Source of the DNA: Erysipelotrichales bacterium
GTDB lineage: Bacteria; Bacillota_I; Bacilli_A; Erysipelotrichales; Erysipelotrichaceae
Assembly (NCBI GenBank): GCA_017532345.1
Contig: JAFXJJ010000035.1
Coordinates: 1 to 58,699, forward strand
Length of the DNA: 58,699 bases
Direction: 5' to 3'
The notes beneath the pieces are model-generated. The model was given only the letters and a program-made list of their open reading frames with translations, was not told the DNA's origin and did not search any database. A program made the position numbers and the translations under genes. Within the stretch, counting starts at the first letter, position 1, and each line of letters starts with the position of its first letter. Positions 26,785 to 34,653 of the stretch are shown here, in pieces.

Positions 26785-28323
26785 TCACCATAACTTTAGA
26801 AATTTTCTATTATTTATCTTATAAACAACATTACAAACTTCATCAATATACTTACGATCATGAGATATTGAGATAATACAGCCACCATAGTCACCTAACA
26901 TATTACGAATAACCGGTGAAGTTAATGGTGATAAGTTTCTTGTTGGTTCATCTAATAATAAAACATTTGCTTTTGATAATACTAACTTAAGTAATAATAT
27001 CTTAGCTTTTTGTCCCTGACTTAATTTATTCATAGATGTATTCATTTCATCTCTTGTGAAATTAAGTGATCCAAGTCTTGTTGCAACCATCGAATGATAA
27101 GCCTTATCATTATCACCTGCTAGATATGATACTGCATTAACTGATAAATCAAGTAATTCCTCATAATTTTGTGGCATATAGCCAACCATTATATCTCGGC
27201 GATTTTTTAATCTTTCTTCGATACCTTTTAATAATGTCGTTTTACCACAACCATTATTTCCAATGATACATACTTTATCCTTACCTCGAATATCTAGCGA
27301 CATTTCATCAATCAATATATTATCACCTATTCTAATAGTTTCATTATTCATTTCCAAAATCACCTTACTATCAGATAATGATATCGAATCATCAAAAAAT
27401 AACTCTATTTCTTCTTCAACGTCTTCCTTATGTGTTAATTCTTCGTTTTCTAACCGTCTTCCAATAGACTTTACGGCTTTCATCTTTTTCTTTAATAATC
27501 TAGCTGTAGCTGGATCTTGCCTAGATACTGTATTTAATTCATGATTAACTCTTTCATACAAATGGCGATATTTCTCCATCTGCTCATCATGCTTCCGTTT
27601 TTCACTAACAGCAATTTGACTAATTCGATCATGAAGCATACTTCGTTTTTCGATATATTCACGATATCCTATTCTTTCAAATGTCCATCTTGACTTAGTT
27701 TTACGATTAATTTGTTCGAGATGTAGTATGCCATTAGCAACATTCTCTAATAAAGTTTCATCATGCGTTACAAATAATACAGGAATCACACTATTTCTAA
27801 TGAAGTCTTCTAAAAATTCTAAAGTTTCAATATCTAAATCATTTGTAGGTTCATCAAGTATCAAAATATTAGGTTTACTAAGTAATACTTTAGCTAATCC
27901 TAACTTAACCTTCTCCCCACCACTACATTTTCCAATATCTCTATATAACACATCTTCATTTAATTTTACTTTATTTAAAATACTATATAATTCATTATAT
28001 TCATTGTATACTTCTAGACCAATTTCGTCATTTACATCATTTTTATATAAATAATCAAAACCATCGGTACTATCCCACTTAGAATCAATATTCTGTGGCA
28101 AATAACCAACAATATCTCCTTGTAAGTCGATACTCCCCTCTATTTTCACGTATTCCATAATCTCATCTGACTTACATATAGCCTTCAATAACGTACTTTT
28201 GCCATTTCCTTCTTCGCCAATAATTGCGATTTTATCGTTCTTCATTAAACTAAAGCTTAAATCCTGTAGTAATATTCTATTATATTTGATAGTTTGTATT
28301 GTTAGATTTTTAATAATAAGCAT
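26785..28323 (-). CDS. ABC-F family ATPase (possible antibiotic-resistance/translation factor)
   Basis: 512 residues, two ABC domains on one chain and no TM helix. First domain: Walker A GEEGNGKST (36-44), signature CSGGEKVKL (133-141), Walker B LILDEPTND (154-162). Interdomain linker about 205-320, basic and helical (RQDPATARLLKKKMKAVKS), long enough to reach the peptidyl-transferase centre as in ribosome-protecting members. Second domain: GNNGCGKTT (355-363) and LSQGQKAK. The family acts on the ribosomal E site, either as translation factors or by displacing antibiotics. The attenuator-like leader (28354-28416) is the main reason to suspect a drug-inducible ARE-type protein. Substrate drugs cannot be predicted from sequence. 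Confidence 0.88.
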   Translation of the reverse strand: MLIIKNLTIQTIKYNRILLQDLSFSLMKNDKIAIIGEEGNGKSTLLKAICKSDEIMEYVKIEGSIDLQGDIVGYLPQNIDSKWDSTDGFDYLYKNDVNDEIGLEVYNEYNELYSILNKVKLNEDVLYRDIGKCSGGEKVKLGLAKVLLSKPNILILDEPTNDLDIETLEFLEDFIRNSVIPVLFVTHDETLLENVANGILHLEQINRKTKSRWTFERIGYREYIEKRSMLHDRISQIAVSEKRKHDEQMEKYRHLYERVNHELNTVSRQDPATARLLKKKMKAVKSIGRRLENEELTHKEDVEEEIELFFDDSISLSDSKVILEMNNETIRIGDNILIDEMSLDIRGKDKVCIIGNNGCGKTTLLKGIEERLKNRRDIMVGYMPQNYEELLDLSVNAVSYLAGDNDKAYHSMVATRLGSLNFTRDEMNTSMNKLSQGQKAKILLLKLVLSKANVLLLDEPTRNLSPLTSPVIRNMLGDYGGCIISISHDRKYIDEVCNVVYKINNRKFLKLW

Positions 28324-28353
28324 TCCACATCAACTCCTTTATGATGCGAACAA

Positions 28354-28416
28354 AGCATGACAAAAATAAGAATAGTATTGATTATATGATGTACTATCTT
28401 ATTATTTGCTCATGCT
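28354..28416 (-). promoter_or_regulatory. Ribosome-mediated attenuator in the ABC-F leader (predicted)
   Basis: A long imperfect hairpin on the minus strand: 5' arm 28392-28416, 14-base loop 28378-28391, 3' arm 28354-28377. The inner pairing AATAAGA-TAGTA / TACTATTCTTATT is followed by TTTTTG, giving a terminator. The start codon and whole of a three-codon leader ORF lie in the 5' arm, so a ribosome stalled there would open the terminator. It lies between the ABC-F promoter and its RBS. Confidence 0.6.
28402..28413 (-). CDS. Three-codon leader ORF (Met-Ser-Lys) of the ABC-F gene
   Basis: ATG AGC AAA TAA on the minus strand, with AGGTGA (28418-28423) five bases before the ATG. Such a strong ribosome binding site before a minimal ORF is typical of attenuation leaders. 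It lies about 20 bases after the expected transcript start. Confidence 0.5.
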   Translation of the reverse strand: MSK

Positions 28417-28439
28417 ATCACCTAACCTTCATTATATTA

Positions 28440-28468
28440 ATGATACGATATCAAAAGGAGCTTGTCAA
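28440..28468 (-). promoter_or_regulatory. Promoter of the ABC-F gene
   Basis: Minus strand consensus TTGACA (28463-28468), 17-base spacer, TATCAT (28440-28445). Transcript start near 28433, giving a leader of about 110 bases. Confidence 0.75.
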
Positions 28469-28526
28469 ACTACGTTATTAGTACTTTTGATGATTATACT
28501 AGTTTATTCTTTACTATCATCATCAA

Positions 28527-28555
28527 TTGAAAGCAATATTCGAAAATGTTATAAT
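28527..28555 (+). promoter_or_regulatory. Promoter of the nitroreductase-like gene
   Basis: TTGAAA (28527-28532), 17-base spacer, TATAAT (28550-28555) with a TGn extension. Divergent from the ABC-F promoter, whose -35 lies 59 bases away. Confidence 0.75.
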
Positions 28556-28592
28556 TAACTAAGAATAAATTTCAACTTGTCGAGGTACTTGT

Positions 28593-29348
28593 ATGAACAT
28601 TGATATATATAATATGATTTTTAAAAGAAAATCTTTTCATTTATTTAGAAATATCGGAAATGAACATATTACAGATGATGAACTTAAAGACATTGAAAAA
28701 GTATTCAATACCTTTGAGCCATTAGTAGAAGATATTAAGGTAAAGATAAAAATAGTTAAAGACTCTACAACTTGTAAGAGAGGCCAAGAATACTGCATAT
28801 TACTGTATTCTGAAATAAAAGATAATTACTTACAAAATATAGGATATATCGGAGAACAATTAGATTTATATTTAGTGTCTAAAAATATTGGAACACTTTG
28901 GTTTGGAATAGGTAAAGTTGAAGAAAAACAATTAGATGGACTTGATTTTGTTATCATGATTGCGATTGCGAAAGTAGATGATGAAACTAAATTCAGAAAG
29001 AATATGTATAAAAGCAAAAGAAAAGAATTAGCTGAAATATGGAATGGGAATTATTATTTAGATATCGCAAATATTGTAAGGTTTACTCCCAGTGCATGTA
29101 ATACTCAGCCTTGGATAGTTGATTCTTTAGAAAATGAACTTAAAGTTTATAGATATAGAAAACCTGGAAAAAGAGGTATTATGCCAGTAGATATGGTTAA
29201 ACATTATAATCAAATTGATATTGGAATTTTCTTATGTTTTTTAGAATTATGTTTAAATAAAAATAATATCAAATTTGAAAGAACATTATATATAGAAGAA
29301 AATGTAGATAACGAGAAAAATTTAACTGCTACATATGAATTATACTAA
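28593..29348 (+). CDS. Nitroreductase-like protein (TM1586-type)
   Basis: 251 residues, cytoplasmic. Looks like the two-half nitroreductase fold of the TM1586 group: IFKRKSFHLF near the N-terminus, NIGYIGEQLDLYL and GTLWFGIG in the first half, then a second half with IVRFTPSACNTQPWIVD, where SACNTQPW matches the flavin/cofactor contact S.xNxQPW pattern of nitroreductases, and DIGIFLCFLELC. Expected to bind FMN and reduce a nitro or quinone-like substrate with NAD(P)H; the actual substrate is unknown. It starts after CGAGGTACTTGT, a weak RBS. Transcribed alone, divergent from the ABC-F gene. Confidence 0.75.
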   Translation: MNIDIYNMIFKRKSFHLFRNIGNEHITDDELKDIEKVFNTFEPLVEDIKVKIKIVKDSTTCKRGQEYCILLYSEIKDNYLQNIGYIGEQLDLYLVSKNIGTLWFGIGKVEEKQLDGLDFVIMIAIAKVDDETKFRKNMYKSKRKELAEIWNGNYYLDIANIVRFTPSACNTQPWIVDSLENELKVYRYRKPGKRGIMPVDMVKHYNQIDIGIFLCFLELCLNKNNIKFERTLYIEENVDNEKNLTATYELY

Positions 29349-29681
29349 CAATTCTAATTACGAACTTATTCACATCTAAAAAAGTACCGTTCTATTAAAT
29401 TACTATGCATTTATACAATAGTCAAATAAGGAATATTTCACCTTGATTTAGAAGTATTTTTATTAACATTGAAAAATGTCTAAATAAAAACTAAGATATC
29501 CTTAAAATTGATATAATTCTATTAAATGCAAACTAACTATGTTACTATGTTCATAAAGATAAATATTTGTGTGCAGTTAGGTAAACTTGAATTGACCGAG
29601 CTATTTAGAGCGAGGGATGGCAATTGAACGTAGTTCAATTGTATGGTCTTTTAGGAAAGCAATAACTTTGAATTTGGAGGT
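29349..29681 (+). promoter_or_regulatory. 333-base intergenic region holding the methyltransferase promoter and structured leader
   Basis: An extended -10, TGATATAAT (29509-29517), predicts a transcript start near 29524 and a leader of about 158 bases. The leader has a perfect hairpin CAATTGAAC-GTA-GTTCAATTG (29621-29641) enclosed by GACC (29594-29597) pairing with GGTC (29645-29648), followed by TTTT. A 26-codon reading frame (29547-29627) without a ribosome binding site ends in the hairpin's 5' arm. The first 150 bases are AT-rich with nothing recognisable. Confidence 0.5.
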
Positions 29682-30281
29682 ATGTGTGTTACGGATGTAA
29701 TTACCCACTATGATTTATTGGTAGATGAAAATAACGACCCATTTCGTGACCCTCCTACATTACAAGAATATATGAACAGATGGGATGGAGAACTATTTTT
29801 AGAATCATTGGAACTTTCTAATAATAAAAATGTTCTTGAAATCGGTATTGGAACTGGAAGAATTGCTGTAAAGGTCGCTCCACACTGTATGCGATTAACA
29901 GGAATTGATATTTCGCCCAAAACCATAGAACGAGCAAGAGAAAACCTAAAAGATTATTCTAACATTTGTTTTGTTTGTAGTGATTTCAACGAATACGATT
30001 TTGTTGAAACCTTTGATGTAATTTACTCATCACTTACAATGATGCATTTTAAGAACAAAAAACATGTTATATTAAAAGTTGCTGCATTGTTAAATGATGG
30101 TGGAATTTTTGTTTTATCTATTGATAAAAATCAAAGCGAGTACATCGATATGGAAACTCGCAAATTGAAAATATACCCTGATACACCTGACAATATTATT
30201 TCTCTTATAAATGAATCATCTATGAATGTGGCAAGTGTATTTGAAACAGACAATGCATATATCATTGTTAGCAACAAATAA
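29682..30281 (+). CDS. Class I SAM-dependent methyltransferase
   Basis: 199 residues. SAM-binding motif I VLEIGIGTGRIAVKVA (about 50-65), acidic GIDISPKTIERARENL for motif II, and DVIYSSLTMMHF after it. It closely resembles a methyltransferase type that I associate with Firmicute accessory regions (start MCVTDVITHYDLLVDENNDP), but substrate is unknown. GGAGG lies only one base before the ATG, which is a poor spacing, so the true start or mode of initiation may be unusual. With its long structured leader and plus orientation against its neighbours, it may be a recently acquired gene. Confidence 0.85.
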   Translation: MCVTDVITHYDLLVDENNDPFRDPPTLQEYMNRWDGELFLESLELSNNKNVLEIGIGTGRIAVKVAPHCMRLTGIDISPKTIERARENLKDYSNICFVCSDFNEYDFVETFDVIYSSLTMMHFKNKKHVILKVAALLNDGGIFVLSIDKNQSEYIDMETRKLKIYPDTPDNIISLINESSMNVASVFETDNAYIIVSNK

Positions 30282-30313
30282 TTAGACCAATTCCAATTTC
30301 GAACTAATTGGAC

Positions 30314-30336
30314 AGAATTAAGTTCTATTCTTTTTT
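30314..30336 (+). terminator. Weak terminator after the methyltransferase gene
   Basis: AGAAT-N8-ATTCT with six T. The stem is only five pairs. A second dyad, CCAATT/AATTGG (30287-30311), lies just before it. Confidence 0.4.
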
Positions 30337-30356
30337 AATCAAGATAAAATAATAAA

Positions 30357-30389
30357 GCTCAAAGAAGCAAAAATAATTGCTGTTTGAGC
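30357..30389. repeat. Hairpin-forming inverted repeat before the Ca2+-ATPase terminator
   Basis: GCTCAAA ... TTTGAGC with an inner GCAA/TTGC pair. On the minus strand it is followed by the loose T-tract TTTATTATTTTA, so it may be a second, weaker terminator for the ATPase transcript. Confidence 0.4.
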
Positions 30390-30462
30390 ATGAAAATTCC
30401 ATAAATTTTAAAATCTATACATACTACTTAGTTTATTTTTATCCCTGAATTTAAAGAAAGTC

Positions 30463-30490
30463 TTAAAAACAGCACTTAGTGCTGTTTTTA
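30463..30490. terminator. Bidirectional intrinsic terminator
   Basis: AAAACAGCAC-TTA-GTGCTGTTTT, perfect ten-base stem, T-run on either strand. It ends immediately at the stop codon of the Ca2+-ATPase gene (30491) and can also stop plus-strand transcripts from the methyltransferase gene. Confidence 0.9.
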
Positions 30491-33061
30491 CTATATTTCT
30501 TGATCTCTCCCTAATAATTTTGATAATTCATTAATAAGTACTATGATAATAGCTAGTCCAAATACTATTAACCAATGAATTAAAGATAAATCTACTGTCT
30601 TAAGCATAGCTTGAAGGAATCCTATTTTCGTAACACCTATTTGAATCATGACACCTATGATAAATGTTAGAACTAGATACTTATTATGGAACAATCCAAC
30701 TTCAAAAATGGTCTTATCGTAGTGTAATAAATTAAATGAATGGAATAACTGTGTAATTGATAATACCATGAATGCCATTGTTTGACCGATTTCTTCACTT
30801 TCACCAATTCCTACACGGAAAGCTACTAAGGACATTGCACCAATGATTAATCCATTAAATACTATATACATCCATTGATGATTCGTAATAATAGGTTCCT
30901 TACTATCTCTTGGCTTTTGTCTCATTAAATCATTACTTTTTGGATTAACACCTAGCGACAATGAAGGAAATGAATCAGTTATTAGATTTACCCATAATAT
31001 TTGAATGGGCGTTAATGGTGATGGATATGTTGGCAGGAATAATAACGCTAAAAAGATAGTTGCGATTTCTCCAAAGTTACAAGAGAGTAAAAATAGAATT
31101 GATTTTTGGATATTTAAATATATATTTCGACCTTCTTCAATAGCTCGTACAATGCTCGTGAAGTTATCATCTACTAATATTAAATCACTTGCATTCTTAG
31201 CTACATCACTACCTGTTTTGCCCATTGCTACGCCAATATCAGCACGCTTTAAGCTTGGTGCATCATTAACACCATCACCACTCATCGCAACAACATTGCC
31301 TAATTCTTGATAAGCCTTTACTAATCTAACTTTATGATTAGGTGATACCCTTGCAAATACAGAATAATTCATAGCTTCTTGGCTTAACTCATAATCATCC
31401 ATTTTATCTAGTTCACTACCACTTAATACTTCATAATCATATTTCATAATACCTAACTCTTTCGCAATCGCCTTAGCAGTTGTAGGATGATCTCCTGTTA
31501 TCATTACTACCTTAATTCCTGCCTCATGTGCATCACTAATAGATTGCCTAGCTTCTACGCGCGGAGGGTCAATTAAGCCTACAAAGCCTACAAATATTAG
31601 ATCACTTTCATAATTACTATTTAGCTTTACATTTTCTTTATAAGCAAGTGCCAATACTCGTTCAGCTCGCTCAGAGGCAATCATCGATGCAGTTAATATT
31701 TGTTCCTTATCATTTTTTGATAATGTACGTACCTTATTATCAATTACTACATATTTACATAAATCTAATAATCTATCAATAGCCCCCTTAACGTAACATA
31801 CATAGCCAGTATCAGTTTGATGAATAGTACTCATCATTTTTCTTTCACTACTAAATGGTATTTCATCGACTCTTGGATATTTAAAATCTGCTTGCTTCTT
31901 AAAGATATTATTGATTCCCCCAAATTCGCATAGTGCTACTTCCATTGCTTCTCCAATAAATCCACTATCACTTATTGTATCATTACATAATACTAGTCCA
32001 CGAACTAGTAGTGATGGACAATCACCTATCTTCATATTGGAATAAGTACTTACTACTTTCATTTTATTTTGCGTTAAAGTACCTGTCTTGTCTGAACATA
32101 TAATACTCGTACATCCAAGTGTTTCTACTGAATGAAGCGTACGAACAATAGCACTTTGTTTACTCATACGCTGTACACCAATTGCTAGTACAATCGTGAC
32201 AATAGCAGCTAGTCCTTCTGGAATTGCTGCTACAGCTAAAGATATGGCACTCATAATCATATATATTAAATCACGCTTCTGAAGTAATCCAATAACTACC
32301 ATAATCAAACATACTGCTACACAAACCAATCCTAATGTCTTACCTAATTTACTCAACCGTATTTGTAGCGGCGTAGGATTTGAAGAACCATCACTAAGCA
32401 TCTTCGCAATCTTTCCAACTTCACTATCCATTCCTACTCCTACACATACACCACTACCTCTACCATTTGTGACGAAGGTAGACATAAATGCCATATTATG
32501 CTGATCACCTATTGATAATTCAGTATTAAAGACTTCATCAGCATTCTTGTTTACAGGTATCGATTCACCAGTAAGTATTGATTCATCAATCTGTAGTTTC
32601 ACTCCTGTTAATAATCGCATATCGCAGGGTACAATTCGACCAGCCTCAAGCACGATAATATCCCCTACCACTATTTCACTAGTATCTATCTCTTGATGTT
32701 CACCATTACGCAAGACTAACGCCTTTGGTGCAGCCATTTGTTTTAATGATTCTAACGCCTTCTCTGCTTTATTCTCTTGTAGTACACCAATAGAAGTATT
32801 TATGATAATTACCACAAGTATTACTAACGCATCTAATGTTTCACCTAGTAATAATGATATCCCCATTGCGATAATTAAAATTATAACCATAACTTCCTTT
32901 AATTCATCAATAATCATTTGAAGAATACTTTTTCTTTTACCTTCTTCAATCTTATTACTTCCATACTTAATACCATTTTGCCTTACTTGATATTCACTTA
33001 GCCCCTTAGCTTCATTTACATCATAGTATTTAAGTACATCTGCTTTTCCTCTTCGATACAT
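30491..33061 (-). CDS. P-type Ca2+-ATPase (type II)
   Basis: 856 residues from the ATG at 33061, which has AGGAGG seven bases upstream. Ion-motive ATPase exporting Ca2+. Cation ATPase N-terminal domain, about ten TM helices, actuator TGES (164-167), phosphorylation site Asp324 in CSDKTGTLTQ, hinge MITGDHPTTAKAIA and GDGVNDAPSLKRADIG. Calcium-ligand residues of SERCA appear conserved: PEGL in M4 (281-284), NFGE in M5 and WVNLITD in M6, so Ca2+ rather than Na+/K+ is the best call. Alone on its transcript. Confidence 0.93.
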   Translation of the reverse strand: MYRRGKADVLKYYDVNEAKGLSEYQVRQNGIKYGSNKIEEGKRKSILQMIIDELKEVMVIILIIAMGISLLLGETLDALVILVVIIINTSIGVLQENKAEKALESLKQMAAPKALVLRNGEHQEIDTSEIVVGDIIVLEAGRIVPCDMRLLTGVKLQIDESILTGESIPVNKNADEVFNTELSIGDQHNMAFMSTFVTNGRGSGVCVGVGMDSEVGKIAKMLSDGSSNPTPLQIRLSKLGKTLGLVCVAVCLIMVVIGLLQKRDLIYMIMSAISLAVAAIPEGLAAIVTIVLAIGVQRMSKQSAIVRTLHSVETLGCTSIICSDKTGTLTQNKMKVVSTYSNMKIGDCPSLLVRGLVLCNDTISDSGFIGEAMEVALCEFGGINNIFKKQADFKYPRVDEIPFSSERKMMSTIHQTDTGYVCYVKGAIDRLLDLCKYVVIDNKVRTLSKNDKEQILTASMIASERAERVLALAYKENVKLNSNYESDLIFVGFVGLIDPPRVEARQSISDAHEAGIKVVMITGDHPTTAKAIAKELGIMKYDYEVLSGSELDKMDDYELSQEAMNYSVFARVSPNHKVRLVKAYQELGNVVAMSGDGVNDAPSLKRADIGVAMGKTGSDVAKNASDLILVDDNFTSIVRAIEEGRNIYLNIQKSILFLLSCNFGEIATIFLALLFLPTYPSPLTPIQILWVNLITDSFPSLSLGVNPKSNDLMRQKPRDSKEPIITNHQWMYIVFNGLIIGAMSLVAFRVGIGESEEIGQTMAFMVLSITQLFHSFNLLHYDKTIFEVGLFHNKYLVLTFIIGVMIQIGVTKIGFLQAMLKTVDLSLIHWLIVFGLAIIIVLINELSKLLGRDQEI

Positions 33062-33088
33062 ATTGTTACCTCCTATCAAAATAAGCAT

Positions 33089-33116
33089 ATGATAGTACAG
33101 CTACAAAATCTGTCGA
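33089..33116 (-). promoter_or_regulatory. Promoter of the Ca2+-ATPase gene
   Basis: Minus strand TCGACA (33111-33116), 16-base spacer, TATCAT (33089-33094). Confidence 0.55.
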
Positions 33117-33147
33117 GAAAGATATATATAATATTCTTGCCAATAAC

Positions 33148-33174
33148 AAAAAAGACTAAGATTAGCTCTTAGTC
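33148..33174 (-). terminator. Intrinsic terminator with the stop codon in its loop
   Basis: Minus strand GACTAAGA-GCTAA-TCTTAGTC then six T (33148-33153). The TAA of the unknown 181-residue protein (33162-33164) is within the five-base loop. Confidence 0.85.
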
Positions 33175-33707
33175 TTCTCATTAATATCTTGTTTAGCTTT
33201 TCTTAATCGTTCTTTTGTTTCTTCATCCATATTCTCTTCAATAATATCCAAGAACTTTTGTAGTGGAATGGCAATAGGTTGTCCATTCATTAAATCTAGT
33301 CCATTAATATTTATTATCTTTGATTCTTGTTTTTTAGCTGGTTTCATATTCATAAAAATATCTAATGGTACATAACGATATTGTACTGGTTGATCACGAG
33401 TAAATTCTATTTCACATACCGCATCATCCATTGCATATATTGTTTCATCATTAACTTTAATTCCATCAATCATTAATGGATATTTCTCATCATATATACG
33501 TAAATCAATATCATTACCAAGTATAATTGGATATTTACCACTATATTTATGTTTAAATGCTTCTATTTCATTCAGATATTGAGATGAAGTTAATGTAATA
33601 CACAAAGCATCAAGGGCTTCAGTAGTACACTTAGATACAAAACGATTATATATTGCTTTAGGTTTATCAGGATTAAAAATTGTATCAGATACTAATAAAA
33701 TATTCAT
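33162..33707 (-). CDS. Conserved-looking protein of unknown function
   Basis: 181 residues from the ATG at 33707, chosen for the AAGGAGAG site just before it. It begins MNILLVSDTIFNPDKPKA, a strand that looks nucleotide- or phosphate-binding-like but lacks a known motif, has a beta-rich middle (YPIILGNDIDLRIY, YPLMIDGIKV), and a highly charged C-terminus (EENMDEETKERLRKAKQD). No TM segment. I cannot assign a family. It has its own promoter and a terminator that contains its stop codon, so it is an independent unit. Confidence 0.6.
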   Translation of the reverse strand: MNILLVSDTIFNPDKPKAIYNRFVSKCTTEALDALCITLTSSQYLNEIEAFKHKYSGKYPIILGNDIDLRIYDEKYPLMIDGIKVNDETIYAMDDAVCEIEFTRDQPVQYRYVPLDIFMNMKPAKKQESKIININGLDLMNGQPIAIPLQKFLDIIEENMDEETKERLRKAKQDINEKTKS

Positions 33708-33731
33708 AATCATCTCTCCTTCCTTATCCCT

Positions 33732-33759
33732 ATTATACATTAAGTTTGTAGATTTGCAA
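33732..33759 (-). promoter_or_regulatory. Promoter of the 181-residue unknown gene
   Basis: Minus strand TTGCAA (33754-33759), 16-base spacer, TATAAT (33732-33737), 25 bases before the start codon. Confidence 0.6.
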
Positions 33760-33845
33760 ATATCATAAGTAATGGAATTAATAGTTAATATCTTATTATA
33801 AAACAAGAAAAATACACTTAACAACGTTCCTTATTCCAAGAATAT

Positions 33846-33870
33846 GAAAAGAAGTCTATATTAGACTTCT
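33846..33870 (-). terminator. Terminator after the HAD hydrolase gene
   Basis: GAAGTCTA-ATA-TAGACTTC followed by TTTTC on the minus strand, about ten bases after the stop codon at 33877. Confidence 0.7.
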
Positions 33871-33876
33871 CATTAA

Positions 33877-34593
33877 CTATTTCGCATCTTCTAATTTAGA
33901 AAGATAATCAAGGAATTCATCAAATGAACCATGCATTACGCCATCTATAGATAAGTTATCTCGATTAATCAAATCATCTTCAATCAAGTAACAAGGAACA
34001 CCTAGCTTCGTAATAACCATATCCTCACGTGTATCATTACCAACCATTAATACTTCATCACTAGTGATACCAAACTTATGCATAACCTCTTCATAGTATT
34101 TAGTATTCGGTTTAGTAAATGTACTATTATCATAAGTAGTTACATAAAATATATCATCTAAATTGATACCAGCTTGTTTAATGCGTGCTTGTGTAGCTAG
34201 CGGTGGGAATAATGGATTTGTTAGAATATAGATCTTATATCCTTTTTCCTTTAGTATACGAATAGCCTCTTTAGCTTTTTCATTATATCCACATGTTTCC
34301 TTTACAATATCAGGAAAATGCTCACGATAGAATGTATCCATTAAAGGCTCACATTCCTCTTTAGTTTTATTTACTACAGGCAAGAAATATTCAAAGAATA
34401 ATTCTTCATTAGTACGACTACCATCATTTTCAAACATTTTATAAACAGCACCCTTTAATGCTTCCATAAATGTATTTGGTTCATACCCATATTGCGCAAA
34501 GTATTTAGTAAGTCCAGCAAAATACCCCTTTCCAAATACACCTGGGTCCATCGGTAATAAAGTACCATCTAAGTCAAAAAATATGTGTTTCAT
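33877..34593 (-). CDS. HAD-superfamily phosphatase
   Basis: 238 residues. HAD motif I FDLDGTLLP (about 5-13: Asp6 nucleophile, Asp8 acid/base), an alpha-helical cap (about 15-95), motif II ILTNP (122-126), motif III Lys in FTKPNTKYYEEV, and motif IV VGNDTREDM. Likely a small-molecule phosphatase of the YjjG/PGP type; substrate unknown. GGAGGAATTACT precedes the ATG. Located directly downstream of ftsZ but behind a terminator, so it may depend on read-through or on a promoter I did not find. Confidence 0.9.
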   Translation of the reverse strand: MKHIFFDLDGTLLPMDPGVFGKGYFAGLTKYFAQYGYEPNTFMEALKGAVYKMFENDGSRTNEELFFEYFLPVVNKTKEECEPLMDTFYREHFPDIVKETCGYNEKAKEAIRILKEKGYKIYILTNPLFPPLATQARIKQAGINLDDIFYVTTYDNSTFTKPNTKYYEEVMHKFGITSDEVLMVGNDTREDMVITKLGVPCYLIEDDLINRDNLSIDGVMHGSFDEFLDYLSKLEDAK

Positions 34594-34625
34594 AGTAATT
34601 CCTCCAAATTTCTATAACTATTTCT

Positions 34626-34650
34626 AAATAAAAAGCGCATAAGCGCTTTA
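34626..34650 (-). terminator. Terminator after ftsZ
   Basis: AAAGCGC-TTAT-GCGCTTT then TTATTT on the minus strand, starting five bases after the ftsZ stop codon. Confidence 0.75.
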
Positions 34651-34653
34651 TTA

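Noticed and set aside
28593..30281. Nitroreductase-like and methyltransferase genes as an intact mobile element
   Set aside because: No integrase, transposase, terminal inverted repeats or target duplications are visible around them.
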